Assembly: GCF_020379485.1 (NCBI RefSeq)
Contig: NC_063450.1
Location: forward strand, 31,720,137-31,784,136
Direction of reading: 5' to 3'
Length of the DNA stretch: 64,000 nt
Origin: Brassica napus
Lineage: Eukaryota; Streptophyta; Magnoliopsida; Brassicales; Brassicaceae
Positions 1-12,812 of this stretch are shown here, piece by piece. Position 1 is the stretch's first letter, and each line of letters opens with the position of its first letter. Below the pieces are notes generated by a model. It saw only the letters and a program-made list of their open reading frames with translations. It was not told the DNA's origin and made no database searches. The position numbers were made by a program, and so were the translations under genes.

Positions 1-2658
1 GTGTAGCAGCCACAAAAGCTTCAAACAGAGGGTCTTGTTCCAAGAAGCGAGTTCACGCAGGCCAAGCCCTCCTTCAGATTTTGGTAAACAAACCTGCGAC
101 CATGATATCTTTGCAGCGGCTCTGGTGGTGATGTTTCCATTCCATAAAAACCGCGAACAAAGAGATTCAATAGTCCTGATACATCCCTTAGGAAGAATGA
201 AGGTAGAAAACCAGAAATTAACAGTGCCGAAGATGACTGAGGAGAGAAGCTGCTTACGACCCGCAAATGTTAGAGCACGAGAAGACCAAGATGTGAAGCG
301 ACTCTTGAGTTGGTCAATAAGGGGCCTATAGTCACAGATTCGCAGCTTTCGATGCATAAGAGGTAATCCAAGATACCTGACCGGAAGCGAGCCGAGAGAG
401 AAGCCAAGATTGCATAAATCAGTGGCCTCCATTTGGCTCATTCCCGCAACAAAGAGCTCAGTTTTGGATCTGTTCATGTGAAGACCAGACCAAGAAGAGA
501 AGCTGTCTAGAGTGGACGCAATTTGCTGAAGAGATCCTTGAGCCCCGTCAAAGAAAATCATAATGTCATCCGCAAAAGCCAAGTGTGTGACAACTGGATC
601 AGACGCTAGCGGATGGTAGCCAATTAAACCAGTGCTGTAGTTTTTGTTAAGCATTTGACCCAAGACTTCCATAGCCAGAACAAAGAGATATGGAGATAAC
701 GGGTCTCCTTGACGAAGACCCCTTGCTCCCTTGAAGTAGCCACCAAGCTCACCGTTCACAGCAACAGAGAAGCGGGTGGTAGTGATGCACTGAGATATAA
801 GATTGATAAAGGAAACAGGGAAGCCAAGTGCTCTCAAGATCAGAAAGATGAAGCTCCAATTAATAGAGTCGAAAGCCTTTTTCAAATCAACCTTCAAGAT
901 GGAACGCTTTGTGATATTCTTCCAATTATATCCCTGGACCAACTCCGTTGCCATGAGCACATTTTCAACTAAGAGTCTCCCCGGGATGAAAGCCGACTGA
1001 GTGTTGGAAATAACAGAAGGAAGAACTTGCTTCAACCTGTTAGCGAGAAGTTTCGCAATCACCTTGTAAACTGTATTACAACAAGAGATTGGTCTAAACT
1101 CATAGATCTTATCAGCATTCTTCTTCTTGGGTATCAACGTTAAGATCGTAGCATTCCATTGTTGAAGGAGGCAGCCTGTGGTAAAGAATTCCTGGATTGC
1201 ATCAATAATCTCCTGACCCACTGTGCTCCAATGTGCCGTGAAGAATTCTGAGGGATACCCGTCTGGTCCTGGTGCTTTATTCTTTGGTAGATCAAAGAAA
1301 GCAGCCTTGATATCCTGACTAGTATAGGCAGCAGAGAGAGAGTCCGAGACTGATGGAGAGCACCTATACGAGAGAAGCTGTTCAATATCCACAAGAGATG
1401 AGGCTGAAGAAACGGATTCTCCTCCAAGAAGGTCCTGATAGAAAGAGACAGCATGGGCCATAATTTCCTCTTTGCTGTCAATCAAGTTGCCTGCCTCATC
1501 CTTCAGATAAAGAATCTGGTTCATGTAGTTTCGAGACCTCATCTGCCTGTGATAGAATCCAGTGTTGCTATCTCCCTTATCTAACCAGTTAACACGAGAG
1601 CGTTGGTAGAAGAATGACTCCTCTGCTTTAGCCAGGATAATCCATTTGTCGTATGCTGATCTTTCATTTATACCAGCCTGAGGAGAGGGAGAGGAGAGGA
1701 CAATACGCTGGCAGTGAGTGAGGTCGTCAAACGCTTCAGAAACCCTTTTCTCAATACCCGAATAATTCTCTCTACTGAAAGATCTGATGATGCTTTTGAG
1801 AGCCTTTAGCTTCCTTGAAACCCTCAGCATTTTCGTGCCATCAAATGGGAGAGAATTCCAACATTCCTTAACCACCACTTCAAAATCAGGATGATCATTT
1901 AGCATTGAGAAGAACTTGAAGGGTTGTTTAGTCTTTGGCTTTTCCACATCAAGAAAGACACAGCACGGACTGTGGTCCGAGATCCCCGGATCCCCAAAGA
2001 CTCCAAGAGAGTTAGGAAATTTATGGAGCCAGTCGTCATTTACCAAGATCCTATCAAGCTTCTTTGAAATAACAGAAGCTCCCTGGTTATTGGACCAAGT
2101 GAAGGAGTTCCCATAGTACTTTAGATCAGCCAGATTTGTATCATGAGTACAGTTGATGAAGTCCCTCATACCACGAGAAGAAGAGAAAGCATCAGATGAG
2201 GAGTGTTCACTTGCTGCTAGCGTTTGATTAAAATCACCTAGAACTGTCCAAGGAGTGTTAAGGACATAAGGTGAGGTAGATAGGAAGCGTAAGTCTGACC
2301 ATAGCGCGCGCCTAATTTTCCTGAAATTTGAACCGTAGACAAAAGTGGCTACGAACACAGTAGGAGAGAAAGGCATCTGAACCTGGCAAGAGATTGACTG
2401 AAGCGATTTGTGAAACACAGTAACTCTGACGGTCGGATGCCATAGAACCCATACCTTGCCTAGATCCGAGAATTCATAATTACATTCATACGACCATCCG
2501 GGGAAGACTCTACTAATTATTGAAGCAGCCTTCCCATTATTTACATGCGTCTCCAGTATACTTCCAAAAACTGGTTTATTCTTCCGCATCCATTTCCTAA
2601 ATCCGCAACGTTTTGTTTTATCGTTAAAACCTCTTACATTCCAGCAAAAAATATCCAT
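1..2658 (-). mobile_element. LINE (L1-type) ORF2: endonuclease-reverse transcriptase, open at window edge
   Basis: Translating the minus strand from an ATG at 2658 gives one frame without a stop to the window edge (886 codons). It starts with an apurinic-type endonuclease domain: WNVRGFN near residue 6, GDFN at 141-144 and SDHSP at 227-231. A reverse transcriptase follows, with KNKAPGPDG near 480, QSAFIPGR near 554, DLKKAFD from 591, GLRQGDPLSP near 647 and the catalytic FADD at 695-698. This order is that of plant L1-type non-LTR retrotransposons. The product would copy element RNA at a nicked chromosomal target. The C-terminal part lies outside the window. The frame shows no disruption, so the pol part is well preserved although ORF1 is truncated. 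Identity is near certain; activity is unknown. Confidence 0.93.
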
Positions 2659-2671
2659 AGAGGTAGAAAAT

Positions 2672-3070
2672 TTAGAGGATTAGAGGGCCTCTAGCCCTAG
2701 CCAAGCTTTTAGCTTTCTTCTTCTCACGCCGAGAGATAACTTTTATGTACTGATCATTCTCCTCATCCGGGTCATCTTCGTCAGATGAAAGACTTTCTGA
2801 GCTCGAGTCACCACCCTTAGAGCTTGAAACATTCAGTTTTTTCGGGGAGTCGAAGAGACTGGCACATAGGTCAACAATGAGCTTCCCATTGTGATTTGGA
2901 TCAGAAGCTTTCGCTGTTGATTGCTTTACCGCCCTAGGAGGGATATCACGGCTGGGGAAGACTTCATTTTCATTGCGCCTTGGACCTTCCGTGCGCACCC
3001 ATTGTGTAGTCGGCTTAGACTTTCGCTTATCTTTAGGGTCAGCAGCACGCAGATCAATCCTAGTCAAAGC
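2672..3070 (-). mobile_element. LINE ORF1 remnant (5'-truncated)
   Basis: This is the C-terminal ~130 residues of the RNA-binding ORF1 protein that precedes the endonuclease-RT ORF in plant LINEs. It is rich in Ser, Asp and Glu (an SSSESLSSDEDD stretch) followed by a basic tail (RREKKKAKSLARARG). It ends 13 bp before the ATG of ORF2, the usual dicistronic arrangement. The reading frame has no ATG and meets a stop at about 3073, where LINE similarity also ends. I infer 5' truncation at about 3070, as commonly happens during target-primed reverse transcription. The N-terminal domain and zinc knuckle expected for ORF1 are missing. Confidence 0.7.
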
Positions 3071-3932
3071 TCAACACGCTCACATCTGAATACACTTGTT
3101 TACTTGAAACTCGTTTTGTTTGTAATATTTTAATTATTCTCGTGTTAATTTCCCATGTTTTTAACGAATAAGAAAAAATAAAGAAAGAAAATATTGCTTG
3201 TTTTGTTTCAGATTTTCTGTGTAGTGTGAACATGGATTTTTTAAAAATAGATGCCCTATCAGATATGTTGTAATAAACAAGGCAACAAAAGAAAGTATTG
3301 GCTAATATTAGTGGACAGCGAGGGAGAGACAGATCTAAAGTGTTTGTTTTGTTTTTCCATATCCATTTTTAGGCACCAAAGGAAGATAGAAGGTGTTATC
3401 TTTGCTTAGTTAATAATAGTAAGGTAAAAACGTACAGTTTGGCAAAAGATCTTGTATCTAATAATCTAGCTACAAAAGATATTCGGAAAGATTGTTCCAG
3501 AAAGTTAAAGAGTATTTAAATAACTAAAGTCAAATATATAATTTGAATGGGAACATGGTAAGTAAAATGATACAGGCATTAATGTTAATAAAGAAAACAG
3601 AGTAATCTTTAGCTGGACAGGAGTAATGTGACATGCTTTATGGATTGTTTTTGACTAATATAAAAAAAGACTTAACTCAAAATTTCATTCAGCCATTATG
3701 TACAACTATATTCATGCCAGGTGGTGAAACATATAAATGGGCCGTATCTAATAATTTAATAGCCCAGTAATGTGACCTGAGGCCCAATTTATGGTATCAG
3801 TATCACACGTACGAAAAGCCAGATGGCGGAATATGATTGGATATCGACGTCTTCTTGTTATGCGCTGGTGGAAATAGAGAAAAAGAAAAAGGGAGTCCTC
3901 TGGAGAGAAACACATTTACTGCAGTGTGCGAG
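3071..3932. other. Intergenic region upstream of cyclophilin gene
   Basis: AT-rich spacer between the truncated 5' end of the LINE and the cyclophilin start codon. It should hold the cyclophilin promoter and 5' UTR. I see no convincing TATA box at a useful distance and no further coding sequence. Confidence 0.5.
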
Positions 3933-3935
3933 ATG

Positions 3936-5383
3936 ATGGCGAGCTCAGTGACGCTGCTTCTATGGAGTCTTCTTCTTCTCGGAACTCTAAGCGCGATTCA
4001 GGTTCATTTTTCTCACGATCCAGATATTAGATTCCGTCTTAGGAGTTCTCGTGTTGATTTAAAAATAAATAAATGATTCAGAGCTTTTAGGTTAGTTTCC
4101 ATCATCTCTCTACGATTTGTGTAGGATCAGTGAACGAATCGTTATACTTACAGGCGCGAGTTATATAGTGTGTGTTTAGATCTGATTCGGAACAACCATA
4201 TGTTTGTTTGAAGATTCTGAACTTTGTTTCTTCAAGATGGGATTAGATTGAAATGAGATGTAAATGGAATGAGAGTGTTTGTATTGATTTCTGGATGTTT
4301 GGATTCTATGTTGCTGCAGGCCAAAAAGTCCAAGGAAAACTTAAAGGAGATCACACACAAGGTTTATTTTGATGTTGAGATTGATGGGAAAGAAGCTGGT
4401 ATGACCTTGTTCCCTGTGTTTTAGTTCTTATGATCCATCTTTGTTGTTGGTGCACTTAGTACTTGTGCTCTATGTTAGATGAAGAATACATGAAATTAAA
4501 TGCTTTAGCATCTCAGACCGATTGATGATTTTTTGTCCAGGTCGTATTGTCATGGGTCTATTTGGAAAGACAGTCCCTAAAACTGCAGGTACCCTTTTAC
4601 ACTTGCCATGTTTCTTGTACCATTGATTCTTGTTTGCAAGGCTATTGGTATGAGCGAAATATTAATAAGGGGTAATATTTTTGTTTATGCAGAGAATTTC
4701 CGAGCTTTGTGCACAGGTAAGAGAACACAATACTGCTCATTCTCATCTCATGTCAATCTAATATACTATTGCAATGAAAGCTTTGCATAAACTGTATTTT
4801 TATTTGTACACAGGGGAGAAAGGAATAGGTAAGAAAGGGAAGGCTCTACATTACAAGGGGAGCTCATTCCATAGAATCATACCAAGCTTTATGCTCCAGG
4901 GAGGCGATTTCACCCATGGCAATGGTATGGGAGGAGAGTCTATCTATGGTGAGACGTTCGCTGATGAGAACTTCAAACTCAAGCATACTGGTCCAGGTTA
5001 GGGCTTCTTCAGTATTCTTTGTTTACAAAGCTCTTTGCCTAAGTGAGGTTTTAACATGATCAGTTTTTTGTGAACAGGGTTTCTATCAATGGCAAACGCC
5101 GGCCAAGACACCAACGGATCTCAGTTTTTCATCACAACAGTAACAACAAGCTGGTGAGTACAAAACCACCGGCATTTCAAACACGTGAATGGACATGTTT
5201 TTCTTTGCCTTCTCTGATTTGAAAGCTCTCGGGAATTGATACAGGTTGGACGGGAGGCACGTAGTCTTCGGGAAGGTAGTGTCGGGAATGGACGTTGTGT
5301 ACAAAATCGAAGCTGAGGGAAATCAGAGCGGAACTCCTACGAGTAAAGTTGTGATCGTTGACAGTGGCGAGCTTCCTCTGTAA
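3936..5383 (+). CDS. CYP20-1: Secretory-pathway cyclophilin (peptidyl-prolyl cis-trans isomerase), CYP20-1/ROC7-like
   Basis: Seven exons join to 204 residues: 3936-4001, 4320-4398, 4541-4588, 4693-4716, 4814-4996, 5078-5153 and 5245-5383. All introns are GT-AG and in phase. Residues 1-22 form a hydrophobic signal peptide ([20 protein letters not shown]), so the protein should enter the ER. The rest is a complete cyclophilin domain with the [16 protein letters not shown] catalytic segment (His-Arg), NGSQFFITT and [12 protein letters not shown], ending in GELPL. Cyclophilins catalyse cis-trans isomerisation of X-Pro bonds and assist folding. Length and sequence agree with Arabidopsis CYP20-1 (At5g58710) as I know it. 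An ATG one codon earlier (3933) would add one Met; the second fits the family better. No defects are seen. Confidence 0.95.
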
Positions 5384-6055
5384 CTCAAACTCTCTTGTAG
5401 TTTTCTCCATCTGTTCCTCTGTTGGATGTGAGATAAATCTAGTGCTTGACGACTTTTGTGTTTAAACGACCATCTTAGCTATTTCAATTTGATAAAAATC
5501 CTACCATTCTGGTTTCATTTCTGTCGTCTGCTGTTTATAACTCAAAATCTATATTAAAACTCAACTTGGTTTGCTTACTGATTGTACATATTGACCGGTT
5601 GCTTTTCTCGGTTTAGCCGTAAAGCAACCAAAAGGTTCAAAACTGACAACGTGCATAGGAAAAAACAGAGATTGACATTCCAAATCCGAAGTTGATTTTC
5701 TTTTCCGATTTTGACCAATCCACTATGCCTAAACAGTGATTAAAAAGTTAATTTTAATTCATTTCAGCATGATTTATTTGACTTGCTTCAACTTGATTTA
5801 ATAAGAAAATTAACAACATGCAAAATAGCAAAAAGGTAAACTTATCTCTTTCGTTTGACAATTTATCTCAAATTTAAAACGGAACTTGGTAACGAAGACT
5901 TTGCATTGGCGGCCATAAAAAGCGTTTGATGACGCTGGGCATGGCGTTTATACACTAAATAGTAGATAAATTTCCAAAATTCATAAACGTAGAAAGTTTA
6001 CACAATTCAGAAGAGCGTTGTTAGTGATTAAAAGATTCGTATTTGCAGGAACCAA
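5384..6055. other. Intergenic region between convergent cyclophilin and inositol kinase genes
   Basis: AT-rich spacer between two convergent stop codons. It must contain both 3' UTRs and polyadenylation signals. No ORF, RNA gene or repeat is recognised. The Arabidopsis gene At5g58720, expected here from synteny, is not visible. Confidence 0.5.
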
Positions 6056-7684
6056 TCATGACCGGTCACACAAGTGACCATTGACCAATAACTTTGGTTG
6101 AAGGGGAGAGTCCTGAAACCGAGCTGGACTTAGACGCGCATGAAACTCGTCATGATCATTGTTGTGGCTACTTGAGAGATTACATTGCTTCTTCCTTCTC
6201 TGCACCTCATCCTTTACTCTCTGCATCACCGAGAAAGACAACACATGGGACACGCATAAAAAGGAATGCATCCTCATGCAGAAACAAACGCAAATATTTC
6301 CAACAGGTAAAAAAAAAAGATACACAGAAACATCAAGAAAATTATACACACATTCAAATGTTTCCTATATTTGAATGCAACTTATGCTAAATCAACTATG
6401 AACTAAAACAATAGAAGAGGCTATCTGCATAATCCATAATCCAAGACAAAATAATGTGAAGACTTGACCATATGTTCAGACGGAAAACCTATCACAAATC
6501 AGATCGAGCTTCTAATTAAGAACGTCTAGGTTTGATTATATTGAAAGTAAGCTGCAAGATGCAACCGTTACTACTTTCCCCGAATCTTAATAGTACTATC
6601 AAGAATACATATCAATCCTTTTTAAGCACCATCCCTAATATTATAAACAAGAACTAACAAATCAAGCTTGACACATTATCAGATTCCGCGACTGGTTTTC
6701 TATGTTCATGCGATTGTCTTTTCGATCTACATTGTAACAACAGTTCTAATTGACATCGTCATATATCACACACAGCATGCAATTCAATCAACTAAAGACA
6801 AAACCGGAAAGATATAAAAAATCGAACCTGAAGCATCGTCAAATCGAACTTAGGCTGACCAATGTGCTCAACAGTGACGGAACCAAAGAGGTTCCCCAAC
6901 AAGGCAGCATCAGGAACATCCAAACCCTCCACAAGACCAACCACCAAACCTCCAAGAAAACTATCTCCAGCGCCCGTAGGATCCACCTGCTTCGCCACGA
7001 ACGGAGGAACCACCGTCTCATCATCCTTGTCATAAATCCTGCACCCTTTTTCACCACTAGTCACCACCACACAGCACAAACGCCTCATCTCTTCAACATC
7101 CATGAACAGCGCTTCGTCCGACGAAGCTTTCAAGAACCCGATCTTACCCATGAGGTGACGAAACCCACTCTCCTTCAAATCAACAAGCTTCACAGCTCCA
7201 TCAACAGGATCGAAAACTCTAATCAGAGCTTGTATGTCCACAGCCACCACGTCGCAGATCTCCACCATCTTCTCGAGCGTCTCGGGGAGAATCTCCCCGC
7301 CGACGCCGACGGCCATCCCGATGTCGAACCTCGAGTCGGGGATGTCCGACGGGAGGATCGGGTCGCATGCAGCGACGCGTTTCAGGACCCGATCGGCTGC
7401 GAGATCGAAATAGGCTTTGAAGACCGTGGTCTCCTTCTCCGGAGCCACGATCGGAGGGTGTGCGACGTCGTATTTGAAGTCGCGGCCGACTTTGGAGATT
7501 AGGTCGCAGGAGACGGAGGAGGAATCTAGGACGTTGGAGATGAAGGAGGCGGCGCCGCCGAGGGTTTCGGCCACGACGGTGTTGTTTTGGATCAGAACGT
7601 CGTGGCAGTAGTTTCCGACGATGAGGACTCGGCGATGAGGTGAGTTAGGTGTTTGCTGCGAGGGAGGAGGAGTGTGAGAGTCAT
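6056..7684 (-). CDS. Inositol kinase, pfkB carbohydrate kinase family (At5g58730-like); frame broken next to start codon
   Basis: Two exons on the minus strand: about 7684-6828 and 6220-6056, joined by a GT-AG intron in phase 0. The product (about 340 residues) shows pfkB/ribokinase features: RRVLIVGNYCHDVLIQ at the N terminus, ETLGGAASF and, near the end of exon 1, DPTGAGDSFLGG with the catalytic Asp of the GAGD motif. The Arabidopsis homologue phosphorylates myo-inositol with ATP, feeding phytate and inositol phosphate synthesis. The main frame has no in-frame ATG at its N terminus: the only suitable ATG (7684-7682) is one base out of frame and otherwise yields a 30-codon peptide ending at 7592. 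Losing one G just after that ATG (GG to G) would explain it. This could be a real mutation, an assembly error, or a non-AUG start. Identity is firm; integrity is uncertain. Confidence 0.85.
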
Positions 7685-8218
7685 GATTTGCGGATGACGG
7701 AGAGGATCATGGAGAAGGTGAGGTAAAGAAGAAGGTAGTGAAAATTTACTAAAGACGACGAAAACGAAGGAGTTTACGAGGGAGAAGGGGAAGAGAGACA
7801 AAACAAATGGCTGTTAGCCTATACGTAGCGTCTCGAGACTCGTTCCTCTCTTTGTGTCTTAAGATTATGTGTCGCGACGAAGATGACGCGCGCCATCCTC
7901 ATTTACCTCCCTTTTCTCTCTTATTTAATTTGTTTTTAATCTCTTCATAAAGAATCTATACCAATAAAGTTACATACGTAAACGATTTGTATTGAAACAA
8001 AAGCCGTCCCATACTAGAACAAGATTCTAAAGGGGATGTGGAACTTTTTGATGGTGTGATTTTGTTGTCGGGGAATAAAAGAATAACTAAACAGAGACGA
8101 AACAAGGCATTTATTCATGTGAGTGAATGAAAATATAGTTTAGAGATGATTACAGAAGCGGGTCAAAGTCAGGCCGTTTATTTATCAGCCATGAAATCCC
8201 AAGAGTAGGGAGGGAGGA
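7685..8218. other. Spacer between inositol kinase and NudC-like gene
   Basis: Contains the 5' UTR and promoter of the minus-strand inositol kinase gene and the 3' UTR of the minus-strand NudC-like gene. Nothing else is recognised. Confidence 0.45.
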
Positions 8219-9633
8219 CTAGTCAGAACGAATACCACCCATGAAGCTACTCGGATCTGGACAGTTACCCGTGAACTGAGCTTGTGAAAAGTCGAATCCT
8301 GGGTTCTGCAAACATAGACACAGCAAAAAAAAAAGAATATTGATCCAAAGAGAAAAGGGAAAGCATACTTAAGTTCAATATACTAAATATATAGAAGCCA
8401 TGGATACAAGTAGAACATAAACAATAGGGCACACATGTATTCAGTCTCTAGCCTATGTTCATTTGCTCATTGTGTTTTCAAACCGCTAAGAATCCGATTG
8501 GACAAAGAGTAAGCAATTTCATCAAAATAGCAAGACAGCCACCATAGGTTACACAACCAAATCAGATCATCTTTGGCAGCGTAATTATATTTTTGACCAA
8601 GATGGCTTTCAATAAGAAAAAAAAAATGCAAAAGCAAGAAGAGTGTTTGCTATAGCTAACCTCTTCTTGAAACCTCTGCAGCATGAGCCGCTTCTGCTCT
8701 AGATCAGTGGCGTAAGGATCCAACTGACCCTGTCCAAGAATCGGCGATGCCCATGTCTGCCCTTTCTCCCTCTTCTGCAGGGTAATGTGCATTATATCAT
8801 CCTCTGCCATACCAACACACAAAATATCAGATTAGGCTAACAGTGACAAACTATGAACCGTAAAACTAAAAAAACTATGCCGGTAACTTGAAGATGTTGA
8901 TAATAATAACCCGAAACATACTGTAAATCATGAAATGAAAAATAAGATGGACAGAGAGTGCATAGAAACAGATCATTTATACACTTAGAACGCTGCAACC
9001 GATAGCTTCATACTCAAGATCAAAACATGCTAGTTCTACAACAGTCCATCATCCATCGTATACTCTCAAATGTTTCTAATCTCAAACTCTATCTACCATT
9101 CATACCAAAACCAGCTCACATTTTCGGGTTCAACTTATCATCTCCAGAAGTGAAACGGGGCTCAAAGCTAAAGAAACGCCTAATACAGATACGCAAGAAG
9201 AAGAAGAAACAATGGAGTACCTAGTGTCCAGAACGAGCAATCCGTCTTCACAGGAGCACTAAGATCGTGCTGGAAAAAATTAACAAACTTCAGTCAACTG
9301 TATCGAGAAACGAAGCCAAACTGTGTAAAGACAGAGAAAGAAACTGACATTGAGATAAGGAGGGTTGCCTTTGATGCCAACTTCGAGATGTTTCGACTGG
9401 ATTTTGCAGTGAAATGCCTTTGAATGAACATTGGGCGGCAAAGTTATGTACAAGTTCACTTCTTCAAGGGTTTGATCCCACTCAAACACCTTTTGCCCTA
9501 TTACATCGGAATCAATCAAATCTCGTAAAGTTAAAACCAGACTGCGATAACAGAGAAACAGAGACGAAAGAATTAGAGAAAAACCGTTATGAACGAAATC
9601 ATGTCGCTTCTCCGGTGCGAGCTTCTCCGCCAT
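8219..9633 (-). CDS. NudC/HSP20-like (CS domain) protein, At5g58740-like
   Basis: Five exons on the minus strand: 9633-9585, 9497-9349, 9269-9221, 8803-8661 and 8305-8219. They have GT-AG introns and sum to 477 nt (158 residues), the length I recall for the Arabidopsis protein. The N terminus MAEKLAPEKRHDFVHNGQ leads into a CS (p23/NudC-like) domain at about residues 18-105, with FEWDQTLEEVNLYITLPP, HLEVGIKG and DCSFWTLED. The NudC signature LQKREKGQTWASPI follows. The C terminus, ending GGIRSD, is helical or disordered. Proteins of this family are HSP90-associated, dynein-independent chaperones in plants (cytosolic); the specific client is unknown. The gene is complete, with no frameshifts. 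Confidence 0.93.
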
Positions 9634-11580
9634 ATCTAGGGGTTGTTTACTTCTCCGTTAATCGATCTCCGTCGGACGAAACTGGAAAAGATTTGATTCG
9701 TTCTTTTATTTTTAACTTTTTAAGACACAACACAACTAGTTTGTGTCCGTGGGGGATATCTCTGTAAGCCAATTATAATTAAGCCCAAACATCAGCTCAC
9801 TAAAATAAGCCCATCACTGTCCTTGTTGACCACCCAAAAAAATAATAATACATTTGCAAGTGTTTTTTCTTTTAAGATGAGAAACTGGTTGATTAATCAA
9901 TGAAATATTCAAATCACATCATAAACCTAAACTGGAGCTGCTATTCTTTAAAATTAAATTAAAATATCGAAATGTTTTTTTCTTAAAGATGAGAAATTGG
10001 TTGATTCAATGCATAAAATGAGGGGAGGAAGACACAAACTTGAAAGAAGAGTAATGTGTAGGTCTACCATAAAACATGGTCCATTATAAGATTTGGAGAG
10101 AGCCAAGTGTGTGTGGTTTTTAGCTTTTCAATGCCTTTGGGGCCAGAGATACACTGTACCCATCTCCCGCCTTTCAGTCACTCCAACGCAGATCAGACAA
10201 TTATTGTCAGTTTCACGGAACAAGATTGACGTATATACGTGATCAAAGGTTCTGATTAATATTCTCCGAATAAACATAACAGCAGCAAGAAAATTGTACT
10301 ATTCCAATTTTTTTTGAGAAAACTATTCCAAAATTGTTATGAGTGACACGTTTTATAATATCGTAATTCATGTTCCTCCATTTCGTCATTCCGGAAATTT
10401 AATTTTACAGTTCCATAATTTTTAAAGTATTTTTTAAGAAAATTAACTTGGGATTTATGTTCCTGCATTTCTTCATTTGGAGGTTTATTTTTATAAAAGA
10501 AATTCAGAGATAATGAAATTACGTTTGGCACTTCAATGATCCCACCATACTATTATGCATTTCTTTTGCTTGCTTATTTTACGCTTCCATTGTTCTATTC
10601 TACAATATTGCTTATCGAAATCAAACATTCATAGAATAGTCAATTTGTTTCATTTTATGGGATTGGATATATACATGCTTGTCCCCTGCATAAATCTATT
10701 GGCAGTTAGATCTCAGATTGATTTGGACTATGGTACATATGACTTCGGGTTATGAAAAAAATATCACGAGTGTAACTAGTTTATTGAATAAGTACTTGTG
10801 GATTAATATTCTGTTTTGACCGGTAAGACTGTTAACTAAAATAAAACAGACCCACTTGAAGCGTTAAAATTTAAAATTCTGGCCGGCAACGTATACAGAC
10901 AGCCACGGTCATATTCTGCCTCTCGCAATCTTGACCGTCCGTTTAATCAGTAGACAGAATGCTGTACACGATGTTCACTTAAAATTATATAGAATGTCGA
11001 AAAAAAAAATTTATATAGAAAACACGTTACAACCACAAATTAAATTGATATATAAAGTTACAAATAGATGTTAAGTATTCGTGTTAAAAATACAAATAGA
11101 TCAATATAATATGTGGGTGCGTAACGTGTTATTAGATGTTCTTAGCACTTAAAGAGAACCAGTGTTTTTAGTACAAATACACATTAAAATTTGAAACTAC
11201 TATATAAAGTTTAGGTGTCTGAGACTATTTAGTAGTCAAAATTATTTTGTAAAGTCATATTGCAAGCAATGGTACAGAAGTACACAGTTAACTTAATAAT
11301 GAATGGGGTTCTTAACTCCACATTTTCGTAATTTCTACACAAATAAAAAAGGAAAACCAAAGAAAAAACAAATGTAACATGAACACTGTTGACTTCAGTT
11401 TATATATACTAAAAATTTATGCATTGTTATGCTAAATGATAGCTGTGTACACAGCAAGTTGATTGAATATTCTAACATAGCCTAAACAGGTAGGCATCGA
11501 GTCTTGAAACTCTACGATAACCCGTTGAATCGTGAATCACGCTTACTCTTCTGTTTTAAGTTACTAGTAAATCTTTAGTG
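9634..11580. other. Intergenic promoter region between divergent NudC-like and PRISE genes
   Basis: About 2 kb of AT-rich DNA between divergent genes. It should carry both promoters. Many short poly(A/T) runs are present. No gene, RNA or recognisable transposon is seen; the ORF-like stretches have no family resemblance. Confidence 0.5.
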
Positions 11581-11590
11581 CTATAAATAT
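11581..11590 (+). promoter_or_regulatory. TATA box of PRISE-like gene
   Basis: CTATAAATAT lies 61-70 bp upstream of the ATG at 11651, a normal plant TATA-to-ATG distance with a short 5' UTR. Position and match support it; no expression evidence. Confidence 0.6.
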
Positions 11591-11650
11591 ACAACATCCA
11601 TTAAAGGTCCATCTTATTCAAACTCCAGAACTCTCTGATCAATACATACA

Positions 11651-12812
11651 ATGGGGTCTGAAAATGGCAGCGTCACAAATACAAACGACGACGAGAACGT
11701 GGCGTTGATCTTCGGCGTCACGGGGCTCGTGGGCCGAGAGATTGTGAAGACGCTAACAATGTCGAACAAACCAAGTGGAGAATCTACGGCGTTGCACGAA
11801 ATCCCGAGATCAGTTCCATGACGAAGATGTACAGTTTCATCTCATGCGATCTGCTTAACGCATCTGAGACCAAACAGAAACTGTCTCCATTACAAGACAT
11901 CGTGAGTCACGTGTTTTGGGTCACGTGGTCCGGCGAGTATCCACTGGACAGCGACGAGTGCTGCGACCAGAACAGAACGATGCTGGCAAACGCCTTGGAC
12001 GCGATTCTCCCAAACGCCACGAGGAGGTTAAAGCATTTCTCGCTCCAAACGGGGATGAAGCATTACGTGTCTCTCGTCGGAGAGACTCTGTCTCGTGGTG
12101 GAGAAGGTTCAAGTGTGTGTTATTACAGCGAGGAGTGTCCGAGGAAGAGCTCGGGGAAGAATTTCTATTACGTTTTGGAGGATCTTCTGAAGGAGAAGAT
12201 CTCTGGAGATTCAGTTGTTTGGTCGGTTCAACGACCCGGTTTGCTAATGGGAAGCTCTACAAGGACTCTGTACAACTTCATGGGAAGTCTTTGTGTTTAT
12301 GGAGCCATGTGTAAGTATTTGAATCTTCCTTTTGTGTTTGGAGGGACAAGAGAATGCTGGGAGGAGTGTTACATTGATGGGTCTGATTCAAATTTAGTCG
12401 CGGAACAGCATATTTTCGCTGCGACTAGTGGGAGAGTACGTGAAAATGGTGAAGCCTTTAACGCCATAAACGGGGTAGGGTTCACGTGGAAAGAGATTTG
12501 GCCTGAAATCGGGAGGAAACTTGGGGTGCAAGTCAACGAAACGACGATGTTTGATGAGGGTTTCTGGTTTGAGAGAGAGATGGGTGAGAGAAAGCATGTG
12601 TGGGATGAGATTCTGGTGAAGGAGAAGCTTGTCCAGACAAAGATTGAGGATTTGGCCAATGGGTTTTCATGGATGTGCTATTTAGATGTCCTTTCAAGCT
12701 GCTTGGAAGCAGAGATAAAGTTGATAAGTTTGGGTTTAAGAGGAAATATAGAACCCTGGATTCAATTTTGTATTGGATTGATGTGATGAGAGAAGAAAAG
12801 CTCATTCCTTTG
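11651..12812 (+). CDS. PRISE-type enone reductase (progesterone 5-beta-reductase/iridoid synthase-like), At5g58750-like; two frameshifts
   Basis: Intronless gene with ATG at 11651. The N terminus has the NAD(P)-binding signature [12 protein letters not shown]. Beyond a frame change come PRISE-family motifs: [23 protein letters not shown], the FYYVLEDLL segment containing the catalytic Tyr region, [13 protein letters not shown], and [32 protein letters not shown] sequence. These short-chain dehydrogenase relatives reduce enone C=C bonds with NADPH. The frame is broken twice: near 11775, where an AAA appears shortened to AA, and near 12664, where a T-run is one T short. After the second break the expected C terminus resumes ([14 protein letters not shown]) and stops near 12812. 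With no change, the long frame runs 11818-12786 with an aberrant tail. Both breaks are single losses in homopolymers, so assembly error is as likely as pseudogenisation. Confidence 0.82.

Noticed and set aside
6750..7502. 250-codon plus-strand ORF opposite the inositol kinase exon
   Set aside because: It is antisense to a conserved pfkB coding exon; composition and lack of any domain mark it as a shadow frame.
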